Source: Oscillospiraceae bacterium
GTDB lineage: Bacteria; Bacillota; Clostridia; Oscillospirales; CAG-272
Assembly: GCA_015063795.1 (NCBI GenBank)
Contig: SVTL01000002.1
Coordinates: 161,004 to 225,003, forward strand
Length of the DNA stretch: 64,000 bases
Direction: 5' to 3'
Part shown: one piece after another, positions 62,920-64,000 of the stretch
Layout of the letters: each line of letters begins with the position of its first letter
How positions within the stretch are numbered: position 1 is the first letter of the stretch
Translations under genes and position numbers: made by a program
The notes under the pieces: generated by a model
Database searches by the model: none
The model's input: only the letters and a program-made list of their open reading frames with translations
What the model was told of the DNA's origin: nothing

Positions 62920-62961
62920 AAAGGAAACAAGCGGAAGCGTAAAGCTCCGCTTGTTTCCTTT
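62920..62961 (+). terminator. Terminator of the defence operon
   Basis: A perfect 16-bp stem (62920-62935 with 62946-62961; 5' arm AAAGGAAACAAGCGGA) with a 10-nt loop, followed by an A/T-rich stretch. The rest of the gap to 63133 contains a smaller hairpin (TAGCGC and GCGCTA near 63080-63110) and no convincing gene. Confidence 0.82.
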
Positions 62962-63133
62962 ATTATTCCCCTTTACTTCAGAGATATCAAAGCAAGCCTT
63001 CCTGTCTGCAAAAAACTCAGCCGTGCCTCTCCTTCCACAACCAGCAAAAAAACGCCTCAAAAAAGCTAACAAATAATTAGGTAGCGCTAAAAAGCACGCG
63101 CTATCAGCGATAACAGAAAGGAGGCAAGGTGAC

Positions 63134-63463
63134 ATGGCACAGCCAAGGCGCAAGTATAGGCTTGCCGATTCCAAGCACAAAAACGTTAATCTACGTCTCT
63201 ATAGAGACGAGATCATTGATACAATAAACCACACTGTGCCCGGCAAAAATCCACAGGTGCATGAATGTTATTTTTCTACCGATCCCCTTACGCAAAGTGA
63301 GGCAGTGGCAATTGGCAGAGCACTGTCAAAAAGCAATGTTCTCCAAAAATTCGGCAAGACAGTAATTACGTTCAGACTCTTTGACGGTAAAACGTATGAG
63401 AGTGAATACAGTAACACACCCATAAAAACACCGTCAAAAGACAAAAGCAAAAATAAACCTTAA
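63134..63463 (+). CDS. Hypothetical protein, possibly mobile-element-linked
   Basis: This 109-residue basic protein starts MAQPRRKYRLADSKHKNVNL and ends in a Lys/Pro/Ser-rich tail (TPSKDKSKNKP). The central part (ECYFSTDPLTQSEAVAIGRA, then VITFRLFDGKTYES) looks like a compact alpha-beta domain. I recognise no family. It has a strong ribosome site (AAAGGAGG), and another AAAGGAGG follows directly after its stop, indicating a further downstream frame. The A+T-rich composition and position suggest an accessory element. Confidence 0.65.
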   Translation: MAQPRRKYRLADSKHKNVNLRLYRDEIIDTINHTVPGKNPQVHECYFSTDPLTQSEAVAIGRALSKSNVLQKFGKTVITFRLFDGKTYESEYSNTPIKTPSKDKSKNKP

Positions 63464-63478
63464 AGGAGGCAAACAAAT

Positions 63479-63565
63479 ATAGAAACAGTAAGAAAATACT
63501 TAAACATTGACGATATGTTCATCAAGTCCAGACCAACAACCAAACACACAAGTCCCACGATGTAG
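63479..63565 (+). pseudogene. Short frame with ATA at the expected start position
   Basis: A perfect AAAGGAGG (63462-63469) is followed 9 nt later by ATA, then GAA ACA GTA AGA AAA. The frame continues as ETVRKYLNIDDMFIK to a TAG after 28 codons. If ATA were ATG this would be a normal small gene, so it may be a decayed gene or one using the rare ATA start. The downstream ATG in frame is too far for the ribosome site. Confidence 0.3.
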
Positions 63566-63650
63566 CAAATAAAAGCACACGATACCCGATACCATACTCA
63601 CAAGAGAAGTAAGCAACGGTGTCAGCCGTGTAAAAGTTAATATCTGAAAC

Positions 63651-63698
63651 AAAAAAGCCCCGTTGGAAATGCAGAAATTACAGTACTTCCAACGGGGC
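63651..63698 (-). terminator. Terminator of the minus-strand XRE gene
   Basis: GCCCCGTTGGAA (63657-63668) and TTCCAACGGGGC (63687-63698) form a perfect 12-bp stem. On the minus strand TTTTTTG follows, just after the XRE stop. Confidence 0.88.
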
Positions 63699-63704
63699 AA
63701 TTAT

Positions 63705-63917
63705 TTATTCTTTATCTCCGTTCAGTATCCACTCCGCATTACAGCCAAATTCAAAGGCAATTACTTTTGCAAGGGAGGGAGAAAGAGTAGTGATTTTTTT
63801 ACTTTCGCCGGTCAGAGTATAAACATAGTTTTCAGAAACTCCGATCCGTTTGGCAAATTCTCTTTTCGAGATATTTTGCTCTGCAATGATCTTATTTAAC
63901 CTATCAGCCAATGTCAC
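63705..63917 (-). CDS. XRE-family transcriptional regulator
   Basis: This 70-residue Cro/CI-type helix-turn-helix protein has ISKREFAKRIGVSENYVYTL as the DNA-reading helices, followed by KITTLSPSLAKVIAFEFGCN. The start is GTG with AAGGAGGAG 8 nt upstream. The GTG overlaps the stop of an upstream gene (GTGA), so the two are coupled. Such small regulators are common in phages and integrative elements. Its target is unknown. Confidence 0.85.
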   Translation of the reverse strand: MTLADRLNKIIAEQNISKREFAKRIGVSENYVYTLTGESKKITTLSPSLAKVIAFEFGCNAEWILNGDKE

Positions 63918-64000
63918 TTTGTATCTCCTCCTTCTTCGTTTTGCTTCATAATTGCAGCATATAATAGCAACTGTTTCAGCGAGTTCACGCCTAACTTGGA
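63914..64000 (-). CDS. C-terminal end of an upstream gene (partial)
   Basis: The minus-strand frame is open from the window edge (64000) to a TGA at 63916-63914. It encodes at least 28 residues beginning SKLGVNSLKQLLLYAAIMKQ and ending EEGGDTK. It carries the ribosome site of the XRE gene and overlaps its GTG start by 4 nt, a typical operon junction. The product cannot be identified from this fragment. Confidence 0.5.
   Translation of the reverse strand, partial: SKLGVNSLKQLLLYAAIMKQNEEGGDTK

Noticed and set aside
62878..63180. Minus-strand 100-codon frame downstream of res
   Set aside because: It covers a perfect terminator hairpin and overlaps the start of a better supported plus-strand gene.

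Overview
The window looks like a chromosomal segment of an anaerobic, Gram-positive, probably endospore-related Clostridia member. An Oscillospirales or Ruminococcaceae-like relative is likely, but I cannot name the species. The evidence is the Firmicutes housekeeping order (recJ, bifunctional rel, dtd, hemZ; yggS, sepF, ylmG, divIVA, ileS, lspA, rluD; metG, tatD), RqcP, CwlD-like and SpoVB-like proteins, an NfnAB electron-bifurcating transhydrogenase typical of anaerobes, AGGAGG-type ribosome binding sites and sigma-A promoters with 17-bp spacers.

Positions 1-13208 are mostly one plus-strand run: recJ (5' end outside the window), rel, dtd, hemZ, a nucleoside kinase, an MTA/SAH deaminase-like amidohydrolase, a SpoVB/MurJ-like flippase, mazG, hup, rqcP and radA. 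Positions 13218-18529 hold a CwlD-like amidase and a membrane protein on the minus strand, a XerC/D-type recombinase, dinB on the minus strand, and a PurF homologue in which the catalytic N-terminal cysteine is replaced by serine. Positions 18657-32643 are a translation and division block: miaA, an HlyD-like protein, yggS, sepF, ylmG, divIVA, ileS, lspA, rluD, a HAD phosphatase, metG, tatD and an anion permease with a His-rich N-terminus.

Positions 32674-49634 hold an orphan histidine kinase, a PDZ membrane protein, tRNA-Leu(CAA), degV with two copies of a palindromic operator, nfnAB, a glnHPQ-type ABC transporter, an esterase, a small-membrane-protein/PstS-like cluster, a DUF11 repeat protein, a three-gene set of unknown proteins beginning with a 42-residue peptide, an SPFH protein with an Arc-type partner, and an ACT/PaaK pair.

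The tmRNA gene ssrA (49923-50265) marks the edge of an accessory island that is visibly richer in A+T and runs to the end of the window. Two diverged copies of a segment of about 280 bp, beginning at the tmRNA terminal CCA (50263 and 52129), bracket a small cargo of unknown genes and suggest repeated integration at ssrA. Behind the second copy lies the most interesting locus: a small XRE regulator followed by a tightly packed five-gene operon (52818-62823). Its genes encode a SNF2-type helicase fused to a C-terminal SLOG (DUF2493/YspA-like) nucleotide-binding domain, a DUF4391 protein, a HEPN/Abi-like protein, a type III DNA methyltransferase (Mod) and a type III restriction subunit (Res). I read it as a composite anti-phage system: a type III restriction-modification core with an added helicase-sensor and a possible abortive effector. 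Mobile-element-like small genes and a second XRE regulator end the window.
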